A stretch of DNA of 64,000 bases from positions 54,891 to 118,890 of the forward strand of contig NZ_BMXF01000009.1 of NCBI RefSeq assembly GCF_014651615.1. Direction: 5' to 3'. The stretch's first letter is position 1, and the number at the start of each line of letters is the position of its first letter. Under the pieces are notes generated by a model. The model was given only the letters and a program-made list of their open reading frames with translations, was not told the origin of the DNA and searched no databases. The translations under genes and the position numbers were made by a program. Source of the stretch: Persicitalea jodogahamensis (GTDB lineage Bacteria > Bacteroidota > Bacteroidia > Cytophagales > Spirosomataceae). Shown here piece after piece: positions 7,848-16,027 of the stretch.

Positions 7848-9851
7848 TTATTTCACAACCTTCATTCTGCCCTGCATCAGGGTATAATGCCCTGGAAAAG
7901 TACAAACGTAATCGTAGTCGCCGGTTTTGGCGGGGGCTACAAAGTACAGCGCCTCGCTGCTTTCGGGTTGCATCAGCGCGGTGTGGTACAGCACATCGGG
8001 CGAATTTGGAATGTAATTCATTTCCTGACCTTTCAGGCCAAGTTTAAGAGCCGCTTCGCCAACCTTGTTGGCCATACCGGGGTTGGTGATCACGAGGTTG
8101 TGCAGCATGTCATCATTGTTATTGAATACAAACTTCACCTTACTGCCCGCTTTTACCTGGATTTCACTCAGGTCAAATTTCAAACCCGGCTTGGTACCCA
8201 GTGTAATGACCTGATCGGGGCCATTGGTCCAACTGGAAGGCTGGGTGGTGACGCGCTTGGCGGAACTCATCGCGGCGGGGGCCGCTTCGCTCATGTTATG
8301 CTGGCTGTGGTCCATGGCTGCACCCACGCCGCTCTTGCTGCTGGCGGTAAACTGCGAAGCATCGGCCTGGTTGCCGGATGCGATTTCATTTAAAGTGTAA
8401 TAGCCCACATTGTGAAGCAACGACCTGCCCTCTTTCGACTTCAAGCCCTCGGCCTTTACTTCATGGATATAGCCTTTGCGCAGCTTGCCGGTGTCCACTA
8501 CCAGACGCGCGCTCATACCGTCGGCAGCTACTACAATGCCTTTGATCGCCAGCGGCTCGGCGTTGATAACGGGACTACCGTAAGTGTGGTGATATTTGTA
8601 ATTGAAGCTATTGAGGCTGTAAGAGGCCGGATTGCCCGCCGTAGCCTGGTCAACGGGCAGCGTGAAGGTCAGTTCGAAGCCGTCGGGCCGGGAGCGGATA
8701 GTTTTTATTTCAAAAGGCGTTTGGCCTGTCCATACCAGTCGTTGAATGCCAAAAGGTGCCCTGCCCGTAGCTGACCAGCCGCGGGCAGTCTGGCCTACGA
8801 ACATCGAGCCGTCCAGCCCCCACACCATGCGAATCAAACCCGACTCGAAGCCTTCACGAAAGGGGAAACATGCGCCCTGCCATACGCCATTGACTTTTTC
8901 CATATCCACGCGCATGATTTTGCTGTGACCCTGGTCGCCAACGAACATCTGGCCCGCGAATGGCCCGAAGGCACCGCCCGTGGTGTCCTCTTTGAAGTCG
9001 GAGGTAGAAATGCCCATCAGTGTGTGCGGGAACCACACGGCGGGAGGTTTTATGCCGGGGGTAGTTTTGGCCACATCATAAAGCGGTTCACCCGTGTCGG
9101 GAATATCCGCAGGTTTCAGCTTTACGGGTGAGCCTTCCTCCTGGCTCCAGCGCAGTCCGGCCGGGTTTCCCGCAAAATCGCCCTTCTCCAGGTGGGTCAT
9201 GCGGCCCGATCCTACCCAGTCGCCCTGGTTCTCGGTGTAGAAGATGTCGCCCTTAAATTGTCCGAAACCAGCCGGAGAGCGCAGCCCTGTGGCCCAGGGG
9301 GTCAGCGAGCCGTCTTCGCCCAACTTAAGCATCCAGCCCCGCCATTTCGACTGGCTGGCTCCTTTACCGATCCAGTCGAGGTTGAGCGTCACGATCATAT
9401 CACCGTTGGACAGCGGCACGGGCCCATAAGAATACTGGTGGTAGTTGCCAGACAGGGGCCAGCGGGCGAAAGAGTCATATACATCCGCCACGCCATCATT
9501 GTTCGTGTCCACCAGCTTGGTTACTTCGCCGCGTTGCGAAATCAAAAAATGGTCACCCCGGTAGAGTAATCCCAATGGCTCGTGTAGCCCATGGGCAAAG
9601 CGTTTAAAAGTAGGACGTCCATTGCCCGTCATGTAGGGGTTCCCGATCATCCACACCTCACCACGCCGGGTCGAGACGCCCAGACGGCCGTCGGGCAGCA
9701 CCGCCAGGCCGCCCACCTCCATCTCAATATCCTGCGGAATAGGCATCGTGACGATGCGGTAGTAATCCTCTTCGGTCATCGGCCGGTTTTGAGCAATAGC
9801 CAGTGAAGCTGTTGCCAGTATTCCCAACAGGATGAATGCGTACTTTTTCAT
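7848..9851 (-). CDS. Secreted beta-propeller dehydrogenase fused to an azurin-like cupredoxin
   Basis: 667 residues from the ATG at 9851, which places a signal peptide (MKKYAFILLGILATASLAIAQ) at the start. Residues of about 25-420 resemble the membrane-bound dehydrogenase/sorbosone-dehydrogenase-like propellers (GGLAVLPDGRLGVSTRRGEV, VDTNNDGVAD, GPFAGQMFVGDQGHSKI). A linker rich in Ala and Ser follows. The last 120 residues are an azurin-type cupredoxin with type-1 copper ligands His in MLHNLV, then Cys, His and Met in VCTFPGHYTLMQG. The cupredoxin could accept electrons from the dehydrogenase. It is last in a unit with the PA14 protein and the NIPSNAP protein, suggesting periplasmic sugar or alcohol oxidation; the substrate is unknown. 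Confidence 0.8.
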   Translation of the reverse strand: MKKYAFILLGILATASLAIAQNRPMTEEDYYRIVTMPIPQDIEMEVGGLAVLPDGRLGVSTRRGEVWMIGNPYMTGNGRPTFKRFAHGLHEPLGLLYRGDHFLISQRGEVTKLVDTNNDGVADVYDSFARWPLSGNYHQYSYGPVPLSNGDMIVTLNLDWIGKGASQSKWRGWMLKLGEDGSLTPWATGLRSPAGFGQFKGDIFYTENQGDWVGSGRMTHLEKGDFAGNPAGLRWSQEEGSPVKLKPADIPDTGEPLYDVAKTTPGIKPPAVWFPHTLMGISTSDFKEDTTGGAFGPFAGQMFVGDQGHSKIMRVDMEKVNGVWQGACFPFREGFESGLIRMVWGLDGSMFVGQTARGWSATGRAPFGIQRLVWTGQTPFEIKTIRSRPDGFELTFTLPVDQATAGNPASYSLNSFNYKYHHTYGSPVINAEPLAIKGIVVAADGMSARLVVDTGKLRKGYIHEVKAEGLKSKEGRSLLHNVGYYTLNEIASGNQADASQFTASSKSGVGAAMDHSQHNMSEAAPAAMSSAKRVTTQPSSWTNGPDQVITLGTKPGLKFDLSEIQVKAGSKVKFVFNNNDDMLHNLVITNPGMANKVGEAALKLGLKGQEMNYIPNSPDVLYHTALMQPESSEALYFVAPAKTGDYDYVCTFPGHYTLMQGRMKVVK

Positions 9852-9963
9852 TTGATATTCAATTTTCATATTAAAAATGGCTCGCAGATTTTCCAGAAAC
9901 ACACTGTTTGTTACTGTTTGAAAAATCTCTTATCCTTAACTGTTTTCCCTTGTTCTGCTTCAA

Positions 9964-11691
9964 TTACCAAAAAAGGCTGTAAGTAGTTGTCCCCCCCAAT
10001 GGCAGCAGTAGTTCCTGCTTCCCCGCCGAACTACGCTGAGTCACACGGGCGTTTTTGTCAACGCGTACGTAGTAGCGGTCATCGATGCGGTACAAACCCT
10101 TTTCTACCATTGTAATGGCATCCCCGGCACCCAGAAGAGCATACATGCCCGAAGGTCCACTGCCTTCTATCGAAATCTTACGAGTGAGCCCCTGCGCGTC
10201 GGCGGTGAATTGATCGGCCAGTGTAGCGTTACCAAAAGCGTAACGCAGCGTCGGGACGCCGTTGGCGTTCAAGCGGTATCCGAGGTATTTCAAATTGGCA
10301 GAATCGGGCCAGGCTGCGGAAAGATCGTTCAGAGGCGCATAGCTGCTTTTGCCCGAAACCAGTACGGTAAGTCCGGCGGTTTCCAGTAATTGCGGCTCAC
10401 CGCGCTCGTACCACATCTCGGTTACGTCGGCGAAGGGCCCACGCCAGGCTTGGAGCAATGCGCCCCGATTAAGGTCCATGGTGTAGTGCCAACCCGCCGG
10501 ATTGCCTACCGAAAGTGCATGAGTGCGCTTGGCTTTTTCATCCTGGTACTGAATGAACGAGCGGAGCATTTCGGTGCCGTTTTCAGGATCGACGCCTATA
10601 TAGGGTTTGGGCGGCGGTACGGGGAGCGACGACAGGGCGGTCAGGTCGTAGGGACGGACCCCCGATTTATACACGCTGACACCGAGTGCTGGCGCACGCC
10701 AGGGAAATCGCGCGTAAAACAGACTGAAGTCATGCTTTCCCTCAGACAGCTGAGTCTGGGCCGTGTGCTTGTCCTGAGAGGTAGTGCCCGACAACTTCAT
10801 GACCACCTTGCCGTCCACCGTGAGCACGGTGTTGGGGCCCGATTCCGCCACTTCAAAAGTGTATAGGCCGGCTTCACTCACCACCATATTTCCCGCAAAT
10901 ACCAGCTGGAATTCCTTCATCCCGGCGGCGATCTCCTGCGTGAGGGCAGCGGCAGGCCCCTCGCGATCCAGTTTGGTGGGATTTTCAGTATCCCATTGGT
11001 CGGAGTAAAGCTTGTAGGTCAGGTTCTCAATTGTTAGAGGCTTGCGGTTTGCCAGTTCCTGGTAGCCGATATTCCGGAAGGCCACCGTGCCTTTGTTGAC
11101 CGTAAAGGCAATGGATTCCTTGCCCGTCAGTGTTTTGGACAATGGCAAATAGCTGCCCTGCTGCACCCGCGATCCATTCAACGTTATCGAGTTGACACGG
11201 GCCATGTTTGGCTGAGTAGTAGAGGCATCGTAAGCTATTTCGATAGTCTGCCAAAGGCCCGGCGCCTTGGTGGCATTCATGATGGGAAACTGTCCCGTGT
11301 AGCCGCTCGTAGAAGCACCTGGCGCCGCTGTGAGTGGGCCGTCCGCAAGTACTATTCGCTGGTTGCCGGGCAAAACGACAGCAGCCTGTGCTCCGGGAGA
11401 AAGCATAAAGTCGAACCTCAGCCGCAAATCCTGCATGGCTGCTTTGGTTTTAATGGTCTGTCCTGTGGTGCCTACCAGGATGCCGCCGCCCTTTTTATCA
11501 GTGGACATCACTGTACCATTGGTCGGGTTCATCATTATCTCGGGCGTGAGTTTCCAGCCTTGGGGAGGTGCGTCAAAGGCGCTCAGGTCGTTTAGGGAAA
11601 TTGGGGTGTAGCCGTCGGATGCTTGTCCCCGAAGGACCGCAGAACTCAATAGCAGAAAACCTGCTGTGCAAAAACAAAGAAATTTGAACAT
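9964..11691 (-). CDS. Secreted PA14-containing protein with DUF1080-like N-terminal domain
   Basis: 575 residues with a signal peptide (MFKFLCFCTAGFLLLSSAVLRGQ). Residues of about 30-215 look like the 3-keto-disaccharide hydrolase (DUF1080/GH16-like) jelly roll, including LRLRFDFMLSPGAQAAVVLPG and PGLWQTIEIAYD. A PA14 carbohydrate-binding domain follows at roughly 225-345 (AGLYTFEVAESGPNTVLTVDG). The C-terminal part (LNRGALLQAWRGPFADVTEM) is a domain seen in large secreted oxidative proteins of Bacteroidota and Planctomycetes, function not known to me. It sits 27 bp downstream of the NIPSNAP gene and upstream of the azurin-fused dehydrogenase, so it likely acts on the same carbohydrate. Confidence 0.65.
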   Translation of the reverse strand: MFKFLCFCTAGFLLLSSAVLRGQASDGYTPISLNDLSAFDAPPQGWKLTPEIMMNPTNGTVMSTDKKGGGILVGTTGQTIKTKAAMQDLRLRFDFMLSPGAQAAVVLPGNQRIVLADGPLTAAPGASTSGYTGQFPIMNATKAPGLWQTIEIAYDASTTQPNMARVNSITLNGSRVQQGSYLPLSKTLTGKESIAFTVNKGTVAFRNIGYQELANRKPLTIENLTYKLYSDQWDTENPTKLDREGPAAALTQEIAAGMKEFQLVFAGNMVVSEAGLYTFEVAESGPNTVLTVDGKVVMKLSGTTSQDKHTAQTQLSEGKHDFSLFYARFPWRAPALGVSVYKSGVRPYDLTALSSLPVPPPKPYIGVDPENGTEMLRSFIQYQDEKAKRTHALSVGNPAGWHYTMDLNRGALLQAWRGPFADVTEMWYERGEPQLLETAGLTVLVSGKSSYAPLNDLSAAWPDSANLKYLGYRLNANGVPTLRYAFGNATLADQFTADAQGLTRKISIEGSGPSGMYALLGAGDAITMVEKGLYRIDDRYYVRVDKNARVTQRSSAGKQELLLPLGGTTTYSLFW

Positions 11692-11718
11692 ACTGTATTT
11701 TAAAAAATTGAATGCAAG

Positions 11719-12477
11719 TTAACGAATCGGCGAGAAATCGGTAGCCTTCAGGTAGGTAGACTCCACCTTCTCCACCAGCTTGCCGTTGCGCTCGGAGTAG
11801 TCCCGTGCCTTGATCCAGTCGGGATCGGCCCGGAAAGCGTCAAATGCCTTCTTGGCGTCATCCAGGCTCGGGTGCGCCAGCATATACACCAGCCGGTTTT
11901 CCACTTCGTCGGGCAGCCAGTAGTTGAGGTTGGTCATGCCCTGTTTGGCAAAAAGTGCCGTGGTATGGTTGCGGAAGCGGGCCAGTAGTTCGGGCAACAT
12001 TCCAGGATTGGTGTAGTACGTCCGCAGCTCGAAAATCCGGTCGTTGGCCGGTCCTGTTACTTTCATGGGAAACGAAAAATCGGTTTCGTGCATGAACATA
12101 TTCTCCACCCGCTTCACGATTTTTCCGTCCTTTTCCGAATCGCCCTGCGCCTTTTTCCAATCGGGATCGGTGCCGAAGGCTTTCCAGGCTTTGTCGCGGT
12201 AGGCGCGATCGCCGGGGTAGGAGAGGACATACACCAGCTTATTGTCGGTGTTGTCGATCGGAACCCAGTAACCGACATTGGTCATGCCGTGCTTCTCAAA
12301 AAGCTTCATCGTGTGGTCGCGGAAGCGCGCCAGCAGCGCGTCGAGGCGGCCTGGTTCGCAGTAGTAGGTGCGCATTTCATAGAGTTTGGCCGAATCGTCG
12401 CTTCTCTGGGCCGTCGCTCTGTTTCCCGATGATATTTCAGCCAGCAAAAACACTAGTAGTAATAATTTGTAGTTCAT
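11719..12477 (-). CDS. Exported protein with two NIPSNAP domains
   Basis: 252 residues from the ATG at 12477, chosen because it begins with a signal peptide (MNYKLLLLVFLLAEISS). Two copies of the NIPSNAP ferredoxin-like domain follow. Each opens with a R(T)YY element (LYEMRTYYCEPGRLDALLAR and IFELRTYYTNPGMLPELLAR) and contains GMTNVGYW/GMTNLNYW and a DPDW-KA motif. The biochemical role of NIPSNAP proteins is poorly defined; small-molecule binding or enzymatic functions are possible. It is the first gene of a three-gene minus-strand unit with the PA14 protein and the dehydrogenase-azurin. Confidence 0.8.
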   Translation of the reverse strand: MNYKLLLLVFLLAEISSGNRATAQRSDDSAKLYEMRTYYCEPGRLDALLARFRDHTMKLFEKHGMTNVGYWVPIDNTDNKLVYVLSYPGDRAYRDKAWKAFGTDPDWKKAQGDSEKDGKIVKRVENMFMHETDFSFPMKVTGPANDRIFELRTYYTNPGMLPELLARFRNHTTALFAKQGMTNLNYWLPDEVENRLVYMLAHPSLDDAKKAFDAFRADPDWIKARDYSERNGKLVEKVESTYLKATDFSPIR

Positions 12478-12885
12478 GAATTGTTGTGGATTTCTTGGAT
12501 CGCAGTACATGCGATGCTATCAAAAGCAGAAAATGATCGCATCTAACCACTTAATAACGTAAATATAGGAATGAAGTTTTCTGAAATAATTGGCTTCTGT
12601 TTTCCAACCTTTCATGGTCGCAGTGTCTCCTTGGTAACGAGCGAATGGTAGCATTTTAGCTTGTGGAGTTATTTTTTAGTAAAAAAACAAGACGGGATAT
12701 TCTCATATTCTTTAATGGACTCCGACCGGGGTTTAATTTAATATGCTATAAAACAGATAACTAAAAATTATTTTTTTTAGCAGGAACAATTTGCACTTCT
12801 CTGTGGTACTATCTACAAAACTTTAACGTTTCTAAGAAATCAAACCCTCCCCGGGGTTTACCTACATCACAAAATTATCCAGATA
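12478..12885. other. AT-rich intergenic region, divergent promoters expected
   Basis: 408 bp between the NIPSNAP unit and the acyl carrier protein gene. It is rich in A/T runs (for example 12665-12690 and 12760-12790) and has no supported gene. A TTTG at 12789-12792 could be part of a -33 element for the acyl carrier protein gene, but no clean TAnnTTTG box follows. Confidence 0.4.
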
Positions 12886-13119
12886 ATGAAAAAGCGTATT
12901 CTCAACATCCTGCATAATTTCGGACTGGAAGCTACTGCCATCACCGACGACGCCCACTTTGTGAAAGACCTCGGCTTTGACAGCCTAGATCTGGTAGATA
13001 TGATGATGCAACTGGAGCAGGAGTTCAATATTGCCATCCCTGACGAGGACTACCCGCGCATCACTTCCATGAACAGCCTCATGCAGTACTTGCAAGAGCA
13101 GCAGTCAGTACCCGCCTGA
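12886..13119 (+). CDS. Acyl carrier protein
   Basis: 77 residues. Ser33 in LGFDSLDLVDMMMQLEQEF is the site that would carry 4'-phosphopantetheine, and the acidic helix after it is typical of ACPs. It tethers acyl chains during fatty-acid or related synthesis in the cytoplasm. It is not next to fabF or other fatty-acid genes, so it may be a second, specialised ACP rather than the main AcpP; the DSLDLVDMMM motif does not settle this. No symbol is given for that reason. It is followed by a strong terminator. Confidence 0.9.
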   Translation: MKKRILNILHNFGLEATAITDDAHFVKDLGFDSLDLVDMMMQLEQEFNIAIPDEDYPRITSMNSLMQYLQEQQSVPA

Positions 13120-13145
13120 AGAAGACAGGAGTTGACGAGTACTTA

Positions 13146-13188
13146 CAAAAAAGCAGCGCGGCCGTTTTTGGGCCGCGCTGCTTTTTTG
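13146..13188. terminator. Strong terminator after the acyl carrier protein gene
   Basis: 18-bp perfect arms 13146-13163 and 13171-13188 (core GCAGCGCGGCC) with a 7-nt loop, flanked by A6 and T6, so it can work in both directions. Confidence 0.85.
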
Positions 13189-13287
13189 TGCCTGAAAATG
13201 CCGACTTATCTCCTCTCGCCCACATCTGTCTGACAGCGGTGCCAGAGTGTATGTTTTCTGGGGTACACATTGGGCTTTGAAGAAAGT

Positions 13288-13971
13288 TTATAACTCATTA
13301 GCCAGCACATCCCAGACATTATTGGCCACAATGCGGTGCCCTTCGGGCGTTGGGTGAATGCCGTCACTCTGATTGAGCTCGCGAATGCCGCCCACGCCTT
13401 CCAGCAGAAAGGGAATGAGGGTCACGTCGTTTTCTTCGGCCAATTCCTTATAAAGGTCGCGGAATTCGTTGGCGTACGTTTTCCCCATATTCGGCGGGAT
13501 CTGCATCCCGGCCAGAACGATTTTGGCGTCGGGGTACTTAGCCTTCACTTTGTCCGTGATGGCTTGCAGATTTTGTCGGGTTTCGGTGAGCGGAATGCCG
13601 CGCAGGCCGTCGTTGCCGCCGAGTTCCAACACAAAAATATCCAAGGGCTGGCGAAGTACCCAGTCGATGCGGCTGTTGCCTCCGGAGGTAGTTTCGCCAC
13701 TCACCCCGGCGTTAACTACCTTATAGTTCAAGCCCAGCGAGTCAAGTTTGTCCTGAATCAAAGCCGGGAAAGCTTCGGAAGGCTCCACACCGTAGCCCGC
13801 CGTCAGGCTGTTACCGAAGAAAAGGATGGTAGATGCCGACTTTTCAGCGTTGGCCGTGTCGCTGCGGGAAGTGGTGGCTTGCTGGGTAGTTTCGGTGGAT
13901 TTATTACCAGAGCAGGAAGCCAGGCACGCCATCAGGCAAAGTATTCCGGCAAATCTTGAAAGTAAGTGCAT
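13288..13971 (-). CDS. GDSL/SGNH-family arylesterase lipoprotein (TesA-like)
   Basis: 227 residues from the ATG at 13971, which puts a lipoprotein signal first (LCLMACLASC, Cys20). The SGNH hydrolase blocks are all present: FFGNSLTAGYG with Ser55 (GNS in place of GDS), SGET at 91-94, ELGGNDGLRG with Asn120, and SDGIHPTPEGH with Asp203 and His206. Relatives such as TesA are esterases, thioesterases or lysophospholipases. A Ser/Thr-rich spacer of about 25 residues separates the lipid anchor from the enzyme. A longer frame to 14088 lacks a signal and is rejected. Confidence 0.88.
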   Translation of the reverse strand: MHLLSRFAGILCLMACLASCSGNKSTETTQQATTSRSDTANAEKSASTILFFGNSLTAGYGVEPSEAFPALIQDKLDSLGLNYKVVNAGVSGETTSGGNSRIDWVLRQPLDIFVLELGGNDGLRGIPLTETRQNLQAITDKVKAKYPDAKIVLAGMQIPPNMGKTYANEFRDLYKELAEENDVTLIPFLLEGVGGIRELNQSDGIHPTPEGHRIVANNVWDVLANEL

Positions 13972-14159
13972 GATTCTTTTGAGAGGCAAAAATGACTTTT
14001 CAATGTAAGGCCAAACCCGGACAAATACTACTTCTGAATCCCCGGCACCTTTAACCAACAGCGAAAAGTGGCAAAATATTCCGTCCACTCGTCCGTTCCG
14101 CGTTGTAGGTTGTTTTTCAAGACCTTAGTTTTGCCAAAAAATAAAGCCCGTTACTCCCT

Positions 14160-14945
14160 ATGAAATTGCCCTCGATTTCGACTGCCCTGCTTCTCCTTGC
14201 GCTAGTCGGCTTGCATTCCGCCTGCGGTTTGCTGCCTGCCGAAGAAAAAACCTCCGCCCCCGAAGCGCCGGTCCATACGCTGGTGTTTCTGGACAAAACC
14301 CAGAGTGTGAATGTAAATAAAGGATTCGTTCAGGAAAAGTACCAACAGGTCCTCAACGAAATCGTGGAGCGCAACATGACGAACAAAGGCGATCAATTGG
14401 AAATTTATTTTATCCACGAAAATACTTCCAAGGCCAAAGCGCTTTCGCTGACGGTACGCTCCGAAAAAGAAGGCATCGAAAACGCCAACGCCACCGACCA
14501 GGAGGCCATCGAAACCGCCTTTCAGATGTCGTTGCAGCGGGAGAAGGGAATTTTCCTGCGTCAGGCCATGGCCAAGCTCAATCAGCAGAACACGGGCGCA
14601 TCAAACCAGGCCACGGATATCTGGGCCAGCCTGCCCATCATCGCCAAAGCTGCCGAAGACGGGGCGCAGGTGCGGGTGTACTATTTCAGCGACATGATTG
14701 AGAGTGTAAAAGGCCCCGACCGCCGTGATTTCCACGTCAAGCCTCCCACCGACGACGACGAAGCCGAAACCTGGGCCAAAGACGACGCGAAGAAAACGGA
14801 GCAGTATGCCATCGGGACGCCCGAAGTCACGGTAGTTTCCCCTTTCGAACCGACGGCTTCCACTAAGGAAAACAACCCGCACGTGACGCGTTACTGGCAG
14901 GTGCTTTTTGAGGAATTGGGCGGGGTGAGTTTGGAGGAAATGTAG
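14160..14945 (+). CDS. Lipoprotein with VWA-like domain
   Basis: 261 residues with a lipoprotein signal (LHSAC, Cys22). From residue 38 the order of strands and helices looks like a von Willebrand A fold: TLVFLDKTQSVN carries a DxTxS variant of the metal-ion adhesion site (Asp45, Thr47, Ser49), and VRVYYFSDMIES is a later core strand. The C-terminal 70 residues are acidic and charged (PPTDDDEAETWAKDD). The function is not recognised. It is divergent from the arylesterase and convergent with the methyltransferase. The VWA assignment rests on pattern only. Confidence 0.6.
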   Translation: MKLPSISTALLLLALVGLHSACGLLPAEEKTSAPEAPVHTLVFLDKTQSVNVNKGFVQEKYQQVLNEIVERNMTNKGDQLEIYFIHENTSKAKALSLTVRSEKEGIENANATDQEAIETAFQMSLQREKGIFLRQAMAKLNQQNTGASNQATDIWASLPIIAKAAEDGAQVRVYYFSDMIESVKGPDRRDFHVKPPTDDDEAETWAKDDAKKTEQYAIGTPEVTVVSPFEPTASTKENNPHVTRYWQVLFEELGGVSLEEM

Positions 14946-14983
14946 TGTGGTACGGGCGGCTGACACCTCGCCAATCTACTTCT

Positions 14984-16027
14984 CTATTTCCTGGCTCCAA
15001 CCTGAAACCTTCCCGGAATAGCCTGGTACCCAATCGCCCGCAGTGGCGTCAATCCCGACGCGCGTTGCCAGGTGTTGATCTCCTCCACCGACCAGTTGCC
15101 TGAGGTACTTGTCAACCCAAAAAACAGATCGGTGCTGCTGCCGACCAACTCCGGGGCCGCCTGTGGGTCGGGCCGGATGAACTCGTTGATAATGAACACG
15201 CCGCCGGGCCGCAGGGCCTGCGCGGCCTTTTGGGCCACGAGAATATTTTGTTCCTCAGTAAAATGGTGCGCCACGCTCGACATAAGGATGAGGTCGTAGG
15301 TACTTTCCGGCAGCTCATCGGTCAGGATGTTTCCAACCTGGTGAACTACCCGATCACCCATGTTTTGCTTCGCCAACAGCGGGGCGGCTTTCTCCACGGC
15401 TCCCGGCAAATCCAGTATAGTAGCTGTAATACCGGGATAGCGGCGGCAAGTTTCCACCGAGTGTAGTCCGTGCGAACCGCCGATGTCGAGCATCTGCGTG
15501 GCATTTTTGGGGAGGGGTACTTTGCGGGCAAACTCCTTTGCCTCTGAAATGGCCCCGGCCCACATGCCGCGCTGGTAGAGTTCCCAGTCATCGGCTTGCA
15601 GCGAGTCATGGTACTGCAGACCTTTCCCCGTTTTCAGGTACTCTCCCATTTTTTCCAGCCATGGCCACACGATGCGGTTGTTGTAGATGGCCAGGTCACG
15701 TACCGTGTCGGGACTGTCAGCCAAAATCCACTTGCGGGTGATGCGCGTCAGGCGGTACTCCTTTTTCTTGAATTGAAGATAATTGACCGAAGTCAGCACG
15801 CCCAGCAACTGAGTCGTGGCCCGAACATCGAACCCACAAGCCCCGGCGATAGCTTCGGTAGTGGTATGGCCGTTTTGAATGGCTTCAAAAACACCTCCAT
15901 CTACGGCTTCCAATACGGCACGGCTGATGACAGGAAGTACCTGCGCGTGGAGCAGTGGCATGGGCACGAGATTGAGTCTCAGTGCCAGCCACTCTTTCAA
16001 ATTGTCGGGGAAAACGCGGAGTTGCAT
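14984..16027 (-). CDS. SAM-dependent O-methyltransferase (dimerisation domain type)
   Basis: 347 residues with the layout of plant COMT-like and acetylserotonin O-methyltransferases. An N-terminal winged-helix dimerisation domain covers about 25-105. A class I methyltransferase domain follows with SAM motif I LDIGGSHG at 180-187, an acidic ribose-binding strand ATILDLPG, and a catalytic-region His in SSVAHHFTEEQ. The substrate is unknown. Its ATG overlaps the comM stop codon as TGATG, so translation is probably coupled; the link to comM is positional rather than functional as far as I can see. Confidence 0.8.
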   Translation of the reverse strand: MQLRVFPDNLKEWLALRLNLVPMPLLHAQVLPVISRAVLEAVDGGVFEAIQNGHTTTEAIAGACGFDVRATTQLLGVLTSVNYLQFKKKEYRLTRITRKWILADSPDTVRDLAIYNNRIVWPWLEKMGEYLKTGKGLQYHDSLQADDWELYQRGMWAGAISEAKEFARKVPLPKNATQMLDIGGSHGLHSVETCRRYPGITATILDLPGAVEKAAPLLAKQNMGDRVVHQVGNILTDELPESTYDLILMSSVAHHFTEEQNILVAQKAAQALRPGGVFIINEFIRPDPQAAPELVGSSTDLFFGLTSTSGNWSVEEINTWQRASGLTPLRAIGYQAIPGRFQVGARK

